This document shows positions 17,573 to 28,587 of a DNA stretch of 64,000 nucleotides, one piece after another. A program made the translations under genes and the position numbers. The notes under the pieces were generated by a model. That model ran no database searches. It was not told the DNA's origin and saw nothing but the letters and a program-made list of their open reading frames with translations. How positions within the stretch are numbered: position 1 is the stretch's first letter; each line of letters starts with the position of its first letter. The DNA comes from Duganella qianjiadongensis (lineage in GTDB: Bacteria; Pseudomonadota; Gammaproteobacteria; Burkholderiales; Burkholderiaceae_D): contig NZ_WWCM01000007.1 in the NCBI RefSeq assembly GCF_009857915.1, positions 186,001 to 250,000 of the forward strand, given 5' to 3'.

Positions 17573-18580
17573 AGTCGATGCAGCGCAGTGTGCGCGATAG
17601 CGCGGAAAAATCGCGAGTGGGGGATTTTACCGCGTCCATGGCGGTGTATAGCTATCCACATGGCGCGAAAACCGTCATATAGCGGTCATACAGTACAGTT
17701 AGCGTGAAATCTTGCATGTATAGCACTGATTCTAAACGAAAAATGGTCCTGCTAAATTTGCGTGCAGAGATAAAAAATCCTTATAAATCAAACGCTTTGA
17801 ATAAGTGATGGGTGGTTGCGCACAAAGTTATCCACAAAAAATGTGTAGAAATCCACCGCCCTAACTGTTCTGGTGGAAATTTTCTGCTTGGGCGGTGCAG
17901 AAGTGCGCCGTTAGCGTCTGTGCATTATTTTTATGCATGGTTTTAATCTCTTTTAAAATCAGATACTTGCCTATTTACATCTGCCGTTGCGCACAATCTT
18001 ATCCACACAAAGTGTGTAGAAGTGCACAGCCGGACAAGGGTTTCAGCATGCTTTTTAGCTGCCTAATTTTTAGGCTATGGGAAAATATCCTTATAAATCA
18101 ATGGGGTTAGCTAGGACGTACAGCCTTGCGCACAATCTTATCCACATAATTTGTGTAGAACTGCACAGTTGTCCCCATTAGGGGCTAAAACATGCCATGT
18201 TGATAATGAAATCAGTGCATCCTGTTCACTATGCTGGAATTTTGCGCAGAGGCACTATATTGATTGAAATCAATGAGTTAACCGGCCATCCCGTGCCTTG
18301 CTCACAATCTTATCAACAGAATATGGGCACAACTTTTGCGTGCATTGTGGATAGCGCCTGCTGGTGCACTGCGCTATTTTTGAGCTTGATAATTTTCTCT
18401 ATTTAAATCAATGACTTAATGTGTGCTGTACGGTATTGCTCACACAATTGTCCACAGAAAATGTGCAGAACTCTGTTCTGGGGATAAGGGCTTTTTCAGC
18501 ACTCGCGTCCAGCCACTTGCCGAGTACGTCCCAACAAGATACATTGCGCCTTCGGGAGTTCATCTATTCAGGAGTCTGTT
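17573..18580. repeat. One-kilobase non-coding block of DnaA-box-like repeats
   Basis: No credible gene is seen here. Five related units each carry a DnaA-box-like 9-mer: TTATCCACA at 17828, 17999 and 18138, TTATCAACA at 18310, and TTGTCCACA at 18448. After a 5-nt gap most are followed by an inverted partner TGTGTAGAA (17842, 18013, 18152; TGTGCAGAA at 18462). Unit starts are 171, 139, 172 and 138 bp apart, so a block of about 310 bp seems duplicated. Each unit is preceded by an AT-rich ATAAATCAA or TTTAAATCAATG segment. Further one-mismatch boxes lie at 17652 and, inverted, at 18346. Confidence 0.75.
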
Positions 18581-19186
18581 TTGCTCGCCATCTTACAAGC
18601 GGCCGGTTGGCCTATCTGGTTATTGCTGACCGCTTCGATTGTTGCCACCGCACTCATCATCGAGCGGCTCATGTATCTGCGCCGTAGCAAAATCCTGCCC
18701 AAAAAACTGCTCGACGACGTGGTACTGGTGTACCGCAACGGCAAGGTGACGGCGGAGATCATCGACAAGCTGGAACAGAATTCGCCGCTGGGCGTGGTAT
18801 TTGCCGCCGCCTTGCGCAATGTCGATTCGCCGCGCGAGGTGATGAAGGAGTCCATCGAAGAGGCGGGCAGTGGCGTGGCGCACACGCTGGAACGCTTCCT
18901 CACCACGCTGGGCACCATTGCCACGCTGGCGCCGCTGATGGGCCTGTTCGGCACGGTGGTCGGTATGATCGAGATTTTCGGTGCCCAGAACGCCACCGGT
19001 TCCAATCCTGCCCAGCTGGCGCACGGTATTTCGGTCGCGCTGTATAACACCGGCTTCGGGCTGGCCATCGCCATGCCGGCGCTGGTGTTCTACCGCCATT
19101 TCCGCGCGCTGGTCGATAGCTTTATCCTCGAAATGGAACAGCAGGCCGTGAAGTTTGTCGATATTGTCCACAGCAAGCGCAAGTAA
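18581..19186 (+). CDS. exbB: ExbB/TolQ-type proton channel protein
   Basis: A 201-residue inner-membrane protein that with ExbD turns proton flow into work for TonB. Three membrane segments are visible: PIWLLLTASIVATALIIE near the N-terminus, then TLGTIATLAPLMGLFGTVVGMIEIF and GISVALYNTGFGLAIAMPALVFY. The conserved polar threonines lie in the last two. The start is TTG at 18581, supported by AGGAG six bases upstream. It opens a five-gene run with exbD, lpxK, trm112 and kdsB. TonB itself is not in the window. Confidence 0.9.
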   Translation: MLAILQAAGWPIWLLLTASIVATALIIERLMYLRRSKILPKKLLDDVVLVYRNGKVTAEIIDKLEQNSPLGVVFAAALRNVDSPREVMKESIEEAGSGVAHTLERFLTTLGTIATLAPLMGLFGTVVGMIEIFGAQNATGSNPAQLAHGISVALYNTGFGLAIAMPALVFYRHFRALVDSFILEMEQQAVKFVDIVHSKRK

Positions 19187-19195
19187 GGACGCCGC

Positions 19196-19630
19196 ATGAA
19201 CTTCCGCAAAGGCCAGCGCCGCGAAGACCCGGAAATCAATCTGATTCCGTTCATCGACGTGCTGCTGGTGATACTGATCTTCCTGATGGTGTCCACCACC
19301 TACAGCAAGTTCACCGAACTGCAGATTACCCTGCCCACTGCAGACGCGCAGAAGGCCACGGAAAAACCGTTCGAACTCAATGTGACGGTCGATGCCAAGG
19401 GCAACTACACCATCAATCAGCAGCCGGTATCGTTCCGCGATGTGGCGGGACTGGCGCAGGCTATGAAGCATGCGGCTGCACAGGGCGGGGCGGCCGGCCA
19501 GTCGCCGGTGGTGATCGTCAATGCCGACCAGTTTGCCATGCACCAGATGGTGATCAACGTGATGGAAGCGGCGCGCGTGGCCGGCTACGAAAAACTCACC
19601 TTCGCTGCGCAAACCGGCGCAGCCAGGTAA
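19196..19630 (+). CDS. exbD: ExbD/TolR-type proton channel protein
   Basis: A 144-residue protein with a short cytoplasmic start, one membrane helix and a periplasmic domain. The proton-carrying aspartate is in INLIPFIDVLLVILIFLMV (about residue 20). It starts 9 bp after exbB. The periplasmic domain (LPTADAQ to the VVIVNADQFAMHQMV region) matches the family. It probably energises BtuB and other receptors through TonB. Confidence 0.92.
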   Translation: MNFRKGQRREDPEINLIPFIDVLLVILIFLMVSTTYSKFTELQITLPTADAQKATEKPFELNVTVDAKGNYTINQQPVSFRDVAGLAQAMKHAAAQGGAAGQSPVVIVNADQFAMHQMVINVMEAARVAGYEKLTFAAQTGAAR

Positions 19631-19648
19631 GCGCTGGCGTCGTTACCG

Positions 19649-20812
19649 GTGAATTCTCCTTCTCCTCAAGCTGCCGAACCGCAGCCCACCGCACCATCCG
19701 CATCGGCGCCATCCGTGCAATCCGGCTCGGCGCTGGAAGCGCGCCTCACGCGCGCGTGGCTCAGGCGCGGGCCGCTGGCCTGTGCGCTGTGGCCCGTCTC
19801 GCTGCTGTTCCGTGCCCTGAGCGGCATGCGCACCGCGCTGTTCCGCGCCGGGCTGCTGAAGTCCACCCGTTTGCCGGTGCCGGTGGTGGTGGTGGGGAAT
19901 ATCTTCATCGGCGGCACCGGCAAGACCCCGCTGACCATCTGGCTGGTGCAGGCCTTGCAGGCTGCGGGTTTGCGCCCCGCTGTCATTTCGCGCGGCCACG
20001 GCAGCAAGGATACGGCGCCGCGTCTGGTGGATGGCCGCGCCACCGCGGCGCAGGTGGGCGACGAACCGCTGCTGATCTGGCAGCGCTGCGCCTGTCCGGT
20101 GATGGTGGGACGCGACCGTGCTGCCACGGGGCAGGCCCTGCTGGCGCTGCACCCCGAAATCGATATTCTGCTCACCGATGACGGCTTGCAGCATTACGCA
20201 TTGCAGCGCGATGTAGAGATCATACTGTTTGATGGCCGTGGCGCCGGCAACGGCTGGCTGCTGCCCGCCGGCCCGCTGCGCGAACCCGTCAGCCGGCGGC
20301 GCGATGTGACCGTGATCAATGCGGCGCAGCTCACGCCCGCGTTGCTGGCCAGCGTGGGCGTTAGTCAGGCCGGTGTGCAGCAGAGCACCGGACAGCGGGG
20401 CATCGCACTGCCGGAGGTCGCCTACCAGATGCTGCTGGCCGGCGACTATGCCGAGCAGTTGTGTAATCGCCAGCAGCGCACCACGCTGGCCGAGCTGGCC
20501 GCCCAGCCTGCGTTGCGCGTGGTGGCTGCAGCCGGCATCGGCAATCCGGCACGCTTTTTCGGCATGCTGCGCGCAGCCGGTTTGCAGGTGCAGGAGCTGC
20601 CGCTGCCCGATCATCACGATTTTCTCGACCGTCCGTTTGCAGCACTGCAGGCCGATCTGATCTTGATGACGGAGAAGGATGCAGTAAAATGTGCGCAAAT
20701 TGAAGAACTCAGAGATGATCCGCGCTTGTGGGTTGTCCCGGTCACGGCGCGCATCGATGCTGCGCTGGCCGCTCAAATCGTGGAGAAATGTCGTGGACGC
20801 TCGTTTGCTTGA
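19649..20812 (+). CDS. lpxK: Tetraacyldisaccharide 4'-kinase LpxK
   Basis: A 387-residue lipid A biosynthesis enzyme that phosphorylates the 4' position of the disaccharide precursor at the inner membrane. The P-loop is [21 protein letters not shown] (about residues 78-98). The catalytic block is [20 protein letters not shown], and [10 protein letters not shown] follows. The first 30 residues are Pro/Ala/Ser-rich and not part of the family core. The GTG start at 19649 has a poor ribosome site, so a later start is possible. The 3' end overlaps trm112. Confidence 0.92.
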   Translation: MNSPSPQAAEPQPTAPSASAPSVQSGSALEARLTRAWLRRGPLACALWPVSLLFRALSGMRTALFRAGLLKSTRLPVPVVVVGNIFIGGTGKTPLTIWLVQALQAAGLRPAVISRGHGSKDTAPRLVDGRATAAQVGDEPLLIWQRCACPVMVGRDRAATGQALLALHPEIDILLTDDGLQHYALQRDVEIILFDGRGAGNGWLLPAGPLREPVSRRRDVTVINAAQLTPALLASVGVSQAGVQQSTGQRGIALPEVAYQMLLAGDYAEQLCNRQQRTTLAELAAQPALRVVAAAGIGNPARFFGMLRAAGLQVQELPLPDHHDFLDRPFAALQADLILMTEKDAVKCAQIEELRDDPRLWVVPVTARIDAALAAQIVEKCRGRSFA

Positions 20813-20969
20813 TATCCTGGTCTGCCCTGTCTGCAAGGGCCCGTTAGAGTACGATAAAAAGGCGCAGGAAATGATCTGCAAGGGTGACCGTCTGGCTTTC
20901 CCTATCCGTGACGGCATCCCCATCATGTGGGCCGACGAAGCCCGCACCCTGCAGGACAAGGCGGAATAA
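20793..20969 (+). CDS. Trm112/YcaR-family small zinc-ribbon-like protein
   Basis: A 58-residue protein beginning [20 protein letters not shown], with CPVC near the N-terminus and IRDGIPIMW near the end, as in the Trm112 family. The start is GTG at 20793, seven bases after GGAG; the frame upstream of this lies inside lpxK and is not translated product. It overlaps lpxK by 20 bp and is followed 3 bp later by kdsB. This position between lpxK and kdsB is widely conserved in proteobacteria. Its role is uncertain. Confidence 0.88.
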   Translation: MDARLLDILVCPVCKGPLEYDKKAQEMICKGDRLAFPIRDGIPIMWADEARTLQDKAE

Positions 20970-20972
20970 GCG

Positions 20973-21725
20973 GTGGCCGCACCGTTCATCGTCATCATTC
21001 CGGCGCGTCTGGCTTCGACCCGCCTGCCGAATAAACCGCTGGCCGATCTGGGCGGCAAACCCATGGTGGTACGCGTGGCCGAACGGGCTGCGCTGGCTGG
21101 CGCCAGCCGTATCATCGTGGCCACCGACCATGCCGATATCCGCGCTGCCTGCGCACAGCATGGCGTGGAAGTGTGCATGACCCGTGCCGATCACCCGTCC
21201 GGCACCGACCGCATTGCCGAAGTGGCGCGCACGCTGGCGCTGCCGGCCGACGCGGTGGTGGTCAATCTGCAGGGCGACGAGCCGCTGATCGACCCTGCGC
21301 TGCTGCAGGCTGCGGCCGCCCGCATCAATGACTATGTGCCGATGGCCACCTGCGCCCACCCGCTGCACGATGCGGCGGACACCTTCAACCCTAACGTGGT
21401 GAAGGTGGTGCTGGACAAGGAAGGGCGGGCGCTGTATTTCTCGCGCGCTACCATCCCGTGGCATCGCGACGCTTTTGCCAAGGAGCAGAGTGTGCTGCCG
21501 GCCGGCTACGTGCCGCTGCGCCATATCGGCCTGTACGCCTACCGTAACGATTTCCTGCAAGCGTATCCCACGCTCGAAGTTTCCCCGCTGGAGTCTATCG
21601 AGGCGCTGGAACAGCTGCGTGTGCTGTGGCATGGCTACCCGATCGCCGTGCACGTGACCGACTCGGCACCGGCTGCCGGGGTCGATACGCCGGAAGATCT
21701 GGCCCGCGTGCGCCAGTTTTACTGA
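20973..21725 (+). CDS. kdsB: 3-deoxy-manno-octulosonate cytidylyltransferase KdsB
   Basis: A 250-residue cytosolic enzyme that activates Kdo with CTP for lipopolysaccharide inner-core synthesis. The nucleotide-binding start [21 protein letters not shown] is canonical, and [10 protein letters not shown] contains the metal-binding aspartate region. The end reads [15 protein letters not shown] as expected. The GTG start follows trm112 by 3 bp. With lpxK it links this operon to outer-membrane assembly. Confidence 0.95.
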   Translation: MAAPFIVIIPARLASTRLPNKPLADLGGKPMVVRVAERAALAGASRIIVATDHADIRAACAQHGVEVCMTRADHPSGTDRIAEVARTLALPADAVVVNLQGDEPLIDPALLQAAAARINDYVPMATCAHPLHDAADTFNPNVVKVVLDKEGRALYFSRATIPWHRDAFAKEQSVLPAGYVPLRHIGLYAYRNDFLQAYPTLEVSPLESIEALEQLRVLWHGYPIAVHVTDSAPAAGVDTPEDLARVRQFY

Positions 21726-21979
21726 GCCGGACCAGGCTTGGCCACTGTTGTAGTCCATACCACATCGTCAGGCAGTCGTCAGTTGAAACGGTTATAACTG
21801 CGGACGGTGGTGCGATATTCATACGGAATATCTCTCCCCGCCCCGGATTCGCCCCATAAGAGCGGTTTTAGCTGTCACAAATTGGCGTAGAGACGAGGTT
21901 TTGTGGTAAGTTGCGTACGATAGTCAGACTTGCAGCAGATCTACTGTTTCCACATCACCCATATCCATATCTGTTTTAG

Positions 21980-22645
<666 letters not shown>

Positions 22646-22657
22646 GCGTTACAGTAG

Positions 22658-22682
22658 AGCGGACCGAGTGTCCGCTTTTTTT
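22658..22682 (+). terminator. Intrinsic terminator of adk
   Basis: AGCGGAC pairs with GTCCGCT around a 5-nt loop and is followed by seven T, 12 bp after the adk stop. Confidence 0.9.
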
Positions 22683-22869
22683 ATGTCTGCGCTGCTGCTG
22701 TGCAGACTGGCCCGATGTTCTCGTGGCGGTTAGCAAAAGCTAGCGCTCGGTGCTCTCCCGTTTTGAAGTGATGCAGTACGCAGGTTAGTTGGCTGCGTCG
22801 TCCTACCCGGATGACGTCAGTTTTCTGAGTGTGGTTTGTAGACTTGTTCAATAACAATAAGGGGACACT

Positions 22870-25068
22870 ATGGCAGCTAGTCTATGGTTTGCAGTTGCGT
22901 GCGGCGTGATCGCCGTGGTTTATGGTTTATGGTCGCGTAGCTGGATATTGCGACAGGATGCGGGCAATCCCCGCATGCAGGAAATTGCCCTTGCCATACA
23001 GGAGGGCGCGGCGGCCTATCTGGCGCGCCAGTATCGCACCATCGGCATGGTGGGCGTAGTACTGCTGGTGCTGATCGGCGCCTTGCTCGATATGCGCACG
23101 GCTGTCGGCTTCCTGATCGGCGCGGTACTGTCCGGTGCTTGCGGCTTTATCGGCATGAATGTCTCGGTACGGGCTAATGTGCGCACCGCGCAGGCAGCCA
23201 CCAAGGGCATGAATGAAGCACTGAATGTCGCCTTCAAGGGCGGCGCCATTACCGGCATGCTGGTAGTGGGGCTGGGTCTGCTGGGCGTGGTGCTGTTCTA
23301 TATCTACCTGACGACTAATCCGGCCGGTGCTAGCGTGACGCCCCATGATCTGATCAAACCGCTCATCGGTCTGGCGTTTGGCGCTTCCCTGATTTCCATC
23401 TTCGCCCGTCTGGGCGGCGGCATTTTCACCAAGGGTGCCGACGTGGGCGCTGATCTGGTGGGCAAGGTCGAAGCCGGCATCCCCGAAGATGATCCGCGCA
23501 ATCCGGCCGTGATTGCCGATAACGTGGGCGATAACGTGGGCGACTGCGCCGGTATGGCGGCCGACCTGTTCGAAACCTATGTGGTGACGCTGATCGCCAC
23601 CATGCTGCTGGGTGCGCTGCTGATCGTGAATGCACCTACCACCGCTGTGGTGTATCCGCTGCTGCTGGGGGCGGTGTCCATCATCGCCTCGATCATCGGT
23701 TGCGCCATGGTCAAGGCCCAGCCGGGCAAAAAAATCATGTCGGCCCTGTACACGGGGCTGTGGTGGGCCGCCGGTCTGTCGCTGATAGGCTTTGCCGTGA
23801 TTACGTGGCAGGTGTGGCCGGATGAAGCCATGCGCATGAAAATGATGGGCTGCACCGTGGTCGGCATCGTGCTGACGGGGCTGATGGTTTATATCACCGA
23901 GTACTATACGGGCACGGATTTCCATCCCGTCAAACACATCGCCGAAGCTTCTACTACGGGCCATGGCACCAACATCATTGCCGGTCTGGGCGTGTCGATG
24001 AAGTCTACCGCCTATCCGGTGCTGGCTGTGTGCGCGGCCATCCTCGTGTCTTACCAGCTGGGCCAGCTGTATGGCGTGGCGATTGCGGCGACTTCCATGC
24101 TGTCCATGGCCGGCATCGTGGTGGCACTCGATGCTTACGGCCCGATTACCGATAACGCCGGCGGGATTGCGGAAATGTCCGGCATGCCGGAATCCGTGCG
24201 CGCCATTACCGATCCGCTCGATGCGGTGGGCAATACCACCAAGGCCGTAACCAAAGGCTATGCTATCGGTTCGGCCGGGCTGGCCGCGCTGGTGCTGTTT
24301 GCCGACTACACCCACGCGCTGGAGTCGGCCGGCAAGAGCATTACTTTCGATCTATCCAATCCGATGGTGATCGTCGGTCTGATTATTGGCGGGCTGATTC
24401 CCTACCTGTTCGGCGCCATGGCGATGGAAGCGGTAGGACGTGCAGCCGGCGCCGTGGTGGTGGAAGTGCGCCGCCAGTTCCGCGACATCAAAGGCATCAT
24501 GGATGGCACGGGCAAACCCGAGTATGACAAGGCGGTCGACATGCTGACTGCATCGGCGATCCGTGAAATGATACTGCCTTCGCTGCTGCCGGTGGTGGTG
24601 CCGATTATCGTCGGCATGCTGCTGGGTGCGGCGGCACTGGGCGGTATGCTGATGGGGACCATCGTCACGGGCCTGTTCGTGGCAATCTCCATGACCACCG
24701 GCGGTGGCGCATGGGATAACGCCAAGAAGTACATCGAAGATGGCCATTTCGGCGGCAAGGGTTCGGACGCGCACAAGGCGGCCGTGACCGGCGATACGGT
24801 AGGTGATCCGTACAAGGATACGGCAGGCCCTGCCGTCAATCCGCTGATCAAGATCATTAATATCGTGGCGCTGCTACTGGTGCCGCTGCTGCCTGCCTCA
24901 GGCTGGCTGGCTGTGACGCCTGCAGCGCCGGTGGCAGCGCCGCCAGCAGCCATGATGCAGCGGGCCGATGCGCCACCGCCGCCGCAAGTGATGGCGCCGA
25001 CGCAAGGCGCTGCAGCCCAGCCTGCCGCGCCGGATGCGGCAGCAGCCCCTGCTAGCGGTACGAAGTAA
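22870..25068 (+). CDS. hppA: Membrane-bound proton-pumping pyrophosphatase
   Basis: A 732-residue protein with about sixteen membrane helices that couples pyrophosphate hydrolysis to ion export. The substrate loop is [41 protein letters not shown] (split over residues 192-236). [11 protein letters not shown] carries the lysine typical of potassium-independent H+-pumps. The C-terminal catalytic loop is [21 protein letters not shown]. After the last helix comes an unusual tail of about 50 Ala/Pro-rich residues that the family normally lacks. It is apparently monocistronic. Confidence 0.93.
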   Translation: MAASLWFAVACGVIAVVYGLWSRSWILRQDAGNPRMQEIALAIQEGAAAYLARQYRTIGMVGVVLLVLIGALLDMRTAVGFLIGAVLSGACGFIGMNVSVRANVRTAQAATKGMNEALNVAFKGGAITGMLVVGLGLLGVVLFYIYLTTNPAGASVTPHDLIKPLIGLAFGASLISIFARLGGGIFTKGADVGADLVGKVEAGIPEDDPRNPAVIADNVGDNVGDCAGMAADLFETYVVTLIATMLLGALLIVNAPTTAVVYPLLLGAVSIIASIIGCAMVKAQPGKKIMSALYTGLWWAAGLSLIGFAVITWQVWPDEAMRMKMMGCTVVGIVLTGLMVYITEYYTGTDFHPVKHIAEASTTGHGTNIIAGLGVSMKSTAYPVLAVCAAILVSYQLGQLYGVAIAATSMLSMAGIVVALDAYGPITDNAGGIAEMSGMPESVRAITDPLDAVGNTTKAVTKGYAIGSAGLAALVLFADYTHALESAGKSITFDLSNPMVIVGLIIGGLIPYLFGAMAMEAVGRAAGAVVVEVRRQFRDIKGIMDGTGKPEYDKAVDMLTASAIREMILPSLLPVVVPIIVGMLLGAAALGGMLMGTIVTGLFVAISMTTGGGAWDNAKKYIEDGHFGGKGSDAHKAAVTGDTVGDPYKDTAGPAVNPLIKIINIVALLLVPLLPASGWLAVTPAAPVAAPPAAMMQRADAPPPPQVMAPTQGAAAQPAAPDAAAAPASGTK

Positions 25069-25160
25069 GCGCCAGTCTTAAGGTTATAAATTGTTACGCA
25101 CACTATCCTTCGTTCCTGCCTTGTCCAATAATGCAGTGGGCGACAGGGGCGGAGGATGGG

Positions 25161-25727
25161 ATGCAGAATCTAAGCGGTGTATGCAGGCGGCGCGGAATAA
25201 GCAGCCCGGTTGAACGTGCAGCATTGAGCGGTATGGCACGGTTGCTGGCTTGGCCGCTGCTGGCCAGTTGTGCGTTCGGGGCGTACGCCGTGGCAGCCAC
25301 AGAGCAGGACAAGTCTGCCACTCATCCAACCAGTAGCGAAATCGAAGCCTATGCGCGCCTGCCGGTCTGCACCCTCAGTGCTGACGGACAGCATCTGGCA
25401 GTGCAACCCTGTCGAACCGCGCCCGCCCGGGTGCCTATGCCGCGCCGTCCGGTGCCGCAACAGATCGACCGATTGCCGGAGACCCGGCTAGCATCGCCCG
25501 TTGCGCCGCCTCAGTCCAGCATGGTGTTAGCGCCGGCGCCGGCTTGGGTACCTGCGCCGCTTCCGGCGTCCGTCGCCCCAGCGCCCATGCCGCGTGCGCT
25601 GAATAATTGCAGCGCGGCAGGTTGCAATGATGCGCAAGGTGCCCGCATCAACAGTGCCGCACCCGGCATGGTCATCACGCCGCAAGGGCAGGTCTGCAGC
25701 CGCAACGGCGTGTGGATACAGTGCTAG
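25161..25727 (+). CDS. Secreted proline-rich protein of unknown function
   Basis: A 188-residue protein with a long basic N-region, a hydrophobic signal core (RLLAWPLLASCAFGAYAVAA) and a Pro/Ala-rich middle. Its C-terminal segment has paired cysteines (NNCSAAGCNDAQG and QVCSRNGVWIQC). The start at 25161 is chosen for GGAGG five bases upstream; an ATG at 25233 would give a shorter signal. The ending, a short Cys-bounded QGQVCSRNGVWIQC, recurs in small secreted betaproteobacterial proteins, but no family name can be given. Confidence 0.6.
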   Translation: MQNLSGVCRRRGISSPVERAALSGMARLLAWPLLASCAFGAYAVAATEQDKSATHPTSSEIEAYARLPVCTLSADGQHLAVQPCRTAPARVPMPRRPVPQQIDRLPETRLASPVAPPQSSMVLAPAPAWVPAPLPASVAPAPMPRALNNCSAAGCNDAQGARINSAAPGMVITPQGQVCSRNGVWIQC

Positions 25728-25785
25728 CGCAAACTGTGCGCAGGTTTTCACCGTGATGCCATAAAAATTCGCTACAATGCTGATG

Positions 25786-25805
25786 TGACGTTAACGTAAA
25801 CGTCA
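25786..25805. promoter_or_regulatory. Operator upstream of the SDR gene
   Basis: TGACGTTAAC followed directly by GTAAACGTCA is palindromic at 9 of 10 pairs. It lies just after a TACAAT -10 (25773-25778) and 24 bp before the start codon. The pattern resembles operators of fatty-acid and branched-chain amino-acid catabolism regulators; the regulator is not in the window. Confidence 0.55.
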
Positions 25806-25829
25806 AATAAAAATCAGATAGGGACACAC

Positions 25830-26588
25830 ATGCAAATTCAGGACAATGTATTCATCGTGACGGGTGGCGCTTCGGGACTGGGCGCAGCAACTGCGCGCAT
25901 GCTGGTAGCGCAGGGCGGCAAAGTGGTGCTGGCCGACGTGCAGGCGGAAGCGGGTCAGGCGCTGGCTGCCGAACTGAACGCCGTGTTCGTCCAATGCGAC
26001 GTGACCTCGGAAGCAGACGGCCAGGCCGTCGTGGCAGCGGCAACTGCACTGGGCACGCTGCGCGGCCTGATCAACTGTGCCGGTGTGGCACCAGCCATGA
26101 AAACCGTGGGCAAGGACGGCCCCCATCCGCTGGAACTGTTCCAGCGCACCGTCAACATCAACCTGATCGGCACCTTCAACATGGCCCGTCTGGCCGCCGA
26201 CGCGATGAGCAAAACGGCAGCGACCGACAGCGGCGAGCGCGGCGTCATCATCAACACTGCATCGGTAGCCGCCTTCGATGGCCAGATTGGCCAGGCTGCC
26301 TATGCCGCCTCCAAAGCCGCCGTAGCCGGCATGACGCTACCGATGGCGCGCGACCTGTCGCGCAACGCCATCCGCGTGATGACCATCGCACCGGGCATAT
26401 TCGAAACCCCGATGCTGATGGGCATGCCGGAAGAAGTGCGCACGGCGCTGGGCGCCATGGTGCCGTTCCCGCCGCGCCTGGGCAAGCCGGGCGAATACGC
26501 CCAGCTGGCACTGGCCATCATCGAAAACACCATGCTCAACGGCGAAACCATCCGTCTGGACGGCGCCATCCGCATGCAGCCAAAATAA
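25830..26588 (+). CDS. Short-chain dehydrogenase, 3-hydroxyacyl-CoA type
   Basis: A 252-residue NAD(P)-dependent SDR. The cofactor motif is [16 protein letters not shown], and NCAGVAPA is the NNAG-equivalent. The catalytic residues are Ser in [10 protein letters not shown] and [19 protein letters not shown] and the ending [14 protein letters not shown] match the HSD10 / type-2 3-hydroxyacyl-CoA dehydrogenase group of isoleucine and fatty-acid oxidation. AGGGA precedes the start. It has its own operator and terminator, so it is a single-gene unit. Confidence 0.85.
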   Translation: MQIQDNVFIVTGGASGLGAATARMLVAQGGKVVLADVQAEAGQALAAELNAVFVQCDVTSEADGQAVVAAATALGTLRGLINCAGVAPAMKTVGKDGPHPLELFQRTVNINLIGTFNMARLAADAMSKTAATDSGERGVIINTASVAAFDGQIGQAAYAASKAAVAGMTLPMARDLSRNAIRVMTIAPGIFETPMLMGMPEEVRTALGAMVPFPPRLGKPGEYAQLALAIIENTMLNGETIRLDGAIRMQPK

Positions 26589-26672
26589 GCCGCATGGCGG
26601 GGGTAGACCGGACCTGCCCTTGGTCCGATCTGCCCCCGCGCGGGTTTTGGTGTAGGATTCCAGAGTGATCGG

Positions 26673-26700
26673 GCGCGCAGCGCAGGCTGCGCGCTTTTTT
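26673..26700 (+). terminator. Intrinsic terminator of the SDR gene
   Basis: GCGCGCAGC and GCTGCGCGC form a 9-bp GC stem with a 4-nt loop followed by six T, ending 14 bp before the ggt start. Confidence 0.9.
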
Positions 26701-26714
26701 ATTCTGGAGAGTCT

Positions 26715-28505
26715 ATGTTTCGTTTGAAGTCGCTGAGCGCCCATCTGGCGCTGTCCCTGCCACTGCTGCTCGCATTACAGCTACCGGCCCATGCCCAACG
26801 TAGCAGCAACGAAGCTGCCCCCGAAATCGCCACCGGCTATGCGGCCAAGGCGGGCCAGTCGGCGCAGAAATTCATGGTGGCGGCGGCTAATCCGCTGGCC
26901 ACCGAGGCTGGCTACCAGATGCTCAAGCAGGGCGGTGCCGCCATCGATGCGGCCATCGCCACCCAGCTGGTGCTGACGCTGGTGGAGCCGCAATCGTCCG
27001 GTATCGGCGGCGGTTCCTTCCTGCTTTACAGCGATGGCAAGCGGGTGCAGTCCTACGATGGACGTGAAACTGCGCCCGCCGCAGCGGATGAACATCTGTT
27101 CCAGGATGCCGACGGCAAGGCGGTGTCACGCGAAATCGGCGTGATCGGCGGCCGCTCGGTCGGTGCGCCCGGCGTGCTGCGCATGCTGGAAATGGCGCAC
27201 AAGGAGCATGGCCGCCTGCCATGGAAGGTGCTGTTCGGACCGGCGATCAAGCTGGCGGAAGAAGGCTTCAAGGTCAGCCCGCGTCTGAACGGCCTGCTGT
27301 CGTGGGACCGCTATCTGGTGCGCGATCCGGTGGCCCGGGCCTACTTCTTCGACGAGCAGGGCAAACCGCGTCCGGTTGGTTATTTGCTGAAAAATCCTGA
27401 GCTGGCGCGCACCCTGCGCGAAATCGCCGACGGTGGCGCCGATGCCTTCTATCAGGGCCGCATTGCCAGCGATATCGCCGCCAAGGTGGCTGGCCACCCG
27501 ACCAATCCGGGCAAGCTGACGGCGGCCGACATTGCCGGCTACCGTGCGCTGGAACGCCAGCCGCTGTGCACCGACTACAAGGCATGGACGGTGTGCGGCG
27601 CACCGCCGCCTTCGTCCGGCGGCGTGGCCATCGCGCAGATGCTGGGTGTGCTGGAGATTAAAGACATTGCGCCGTTCAAGCCGGTGGATGGGCAGCTGAC
27701 GGCGCAAGGTATCCACCTGTTCAGCGAAGCGGGACGGCTGGCCTATGCCGACCGCGATCATTACATTGCCGATCCGGCCTTTGCGCCGCTGCCCGGCAAA
27801 GGCGTGGCAGCACTGGTGGATAAAGCCTATCTGGCCCAGCGCGCCGCGCTGATCGGCGAGCGTTCGATGGGCCGTGCTTCCTACGGCGTGCCGGAAACGC
27901 TCAAGCTGGCATGGGGCAAGGACAGCGCCATCGACAAGCCGTCCACTTCCCATCTGGTGGCAGTGGATGCCTACGGCGGCGCACTGTCCATGACTACCTC
28001 GGTGGAGGATGCATTCGGTGCGCGCCAGATGGTTGATGGCTTCCTGCTGAATAACCAGCTGACCGACTTCTCGTTCGATTCGCGCGATGCCGACGGTCCG
28101 ATAGCCAACCGCGTACAGGCAGGCAAACGCCCGCGCAGTGCCATGTCGCCAACACTGGTGTTCAAAAAGGGTAGCAGGGATCTGGTGCTGGCAACCGGTT
28201 CGCCCGGTGGCGCCACCATCATCAACTATGTGGCCAAGGTGCTGGTGGGCACGCTGGACTGGCAGCTCGATGTGCAGCAGGCCATCAGCCTGCCCAATAT
28301 CGGTAGCCGTAACGGCCCCACCGAACTGGAAAAAGGCCGTGTTGCGCCGGAAGTGATCGAGCAGCTGAAGGCGCGCGGCCACCAGATCCGCGAGTCCGAG
28401 TTCAATTCCGGCCTGCAGGGCATCGAGCGGCGTGTGGTTAATGGCAAGGCTGAATGGTTCGGCGGCGCCGATCCGCGCCGCGAAGGTGTCGTATTAGGTG
28501 ACTAA
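26715..28505 (+). CDS. ggt: Gamma-glutamyltransferase
   Basis: A 596-residue periplasmic Ntn-hydrolase that transfers or hydrolyses the gamma-glutamyl group of glutathione. A signal peptide ends near PAHAQ. The large-subunit part contains AAIATQLVLTLVEPQSSGIGGGSF and the DGRETAP motif. Autoprocessing should occur before Thr411 in PSTSHLVAVDAYGG, the nucleophile of the small subunit. GSPGGATI near the end is the oxyanion/glycine motif. GGAG precedes the ATG. It is preceded by a terminator, so it has its own promoter. Confidence 0.93.
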   Translation: MFRLKSLSAHLALSLPLLLALQLPAHAQRSSNEAAPEIATGYAAKAGQSAQKFMVAAANPLATEAGYQMLKQGGAAIDAAIATQLVLTLVEPQSSGIGGGSFLLYSDGKRVQSYDGRETAPAAADEHLFQDADGKAVSREIGVIGGRSVGAPGVLRMLEMAHKEHGRLPWKVLFGPAIKLAEEGFKVSPRLNGLLSWDRYLVRDPVARAYFFDEQGKPRPVGYLLKNPELARTLREIADGGADAFYQGRIASDIAAKVAGHPTNPGKLTAADIAGYRALERQPLCTDYKAWTVCGAPPPSSGGVAIAQMLGVLEIKDIAPFKPVDGQLTAQGIHLFSEAGRLAYADRDHYIADPAFAPLPGKGVAALVDKAYLAQRAALIGERSMGRASYGVPETLKLAWGKDSAIDKPSTSHLVAVDAYGGALSMTTSVEDAFGARQMVDGFLLNNQLTDFSFDSRDADGPIANRVQAGKRPRSAMSPTLVFKKGSRDLVLATGSPGGATIINYVAKVLVGTLDWQLDVQQAISLPNIGSRNGPTELEKGRVAPEVIEQLKARGHQIRESEFNSGLQGIERRVVNGKAEWFGGADPRREGVVLGD

Positions 28506-28520
28506 GTTAGTGACTTAGTC
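28500..28520 (+). repeat. Perfect hairpin over the ggt stop codon
   Basis: GACTAAGT and ACTTAGTC form an 8-bp stem with a 5-nt loop, and the left arm includes the ggt stop codon TAA. There is no T-tract. It may protect the 3' end of the message. Confidence 0.4.
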
Positions 28521-28587
28521 GGTACAAGTCGGCCTAACTGCAGGGCTGGGACTCCCCAAATCTCTCAGACCCTGCTAATCTCTTTGA

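Noticed and set aside
17573..18580. Chromosomal origin oriC
   Set aside because: DnaA-box-like sites are present, but none of the genes usually beside oriC is nearby. The repeats are better treated as an unexplained DnaA-like binding block.
17895..18687. Several small plus-strand frames in the repeat block
   Set aside because: They follow the repeats, lack ribosome sites and have no conserved features; one of them overlaps exbB.
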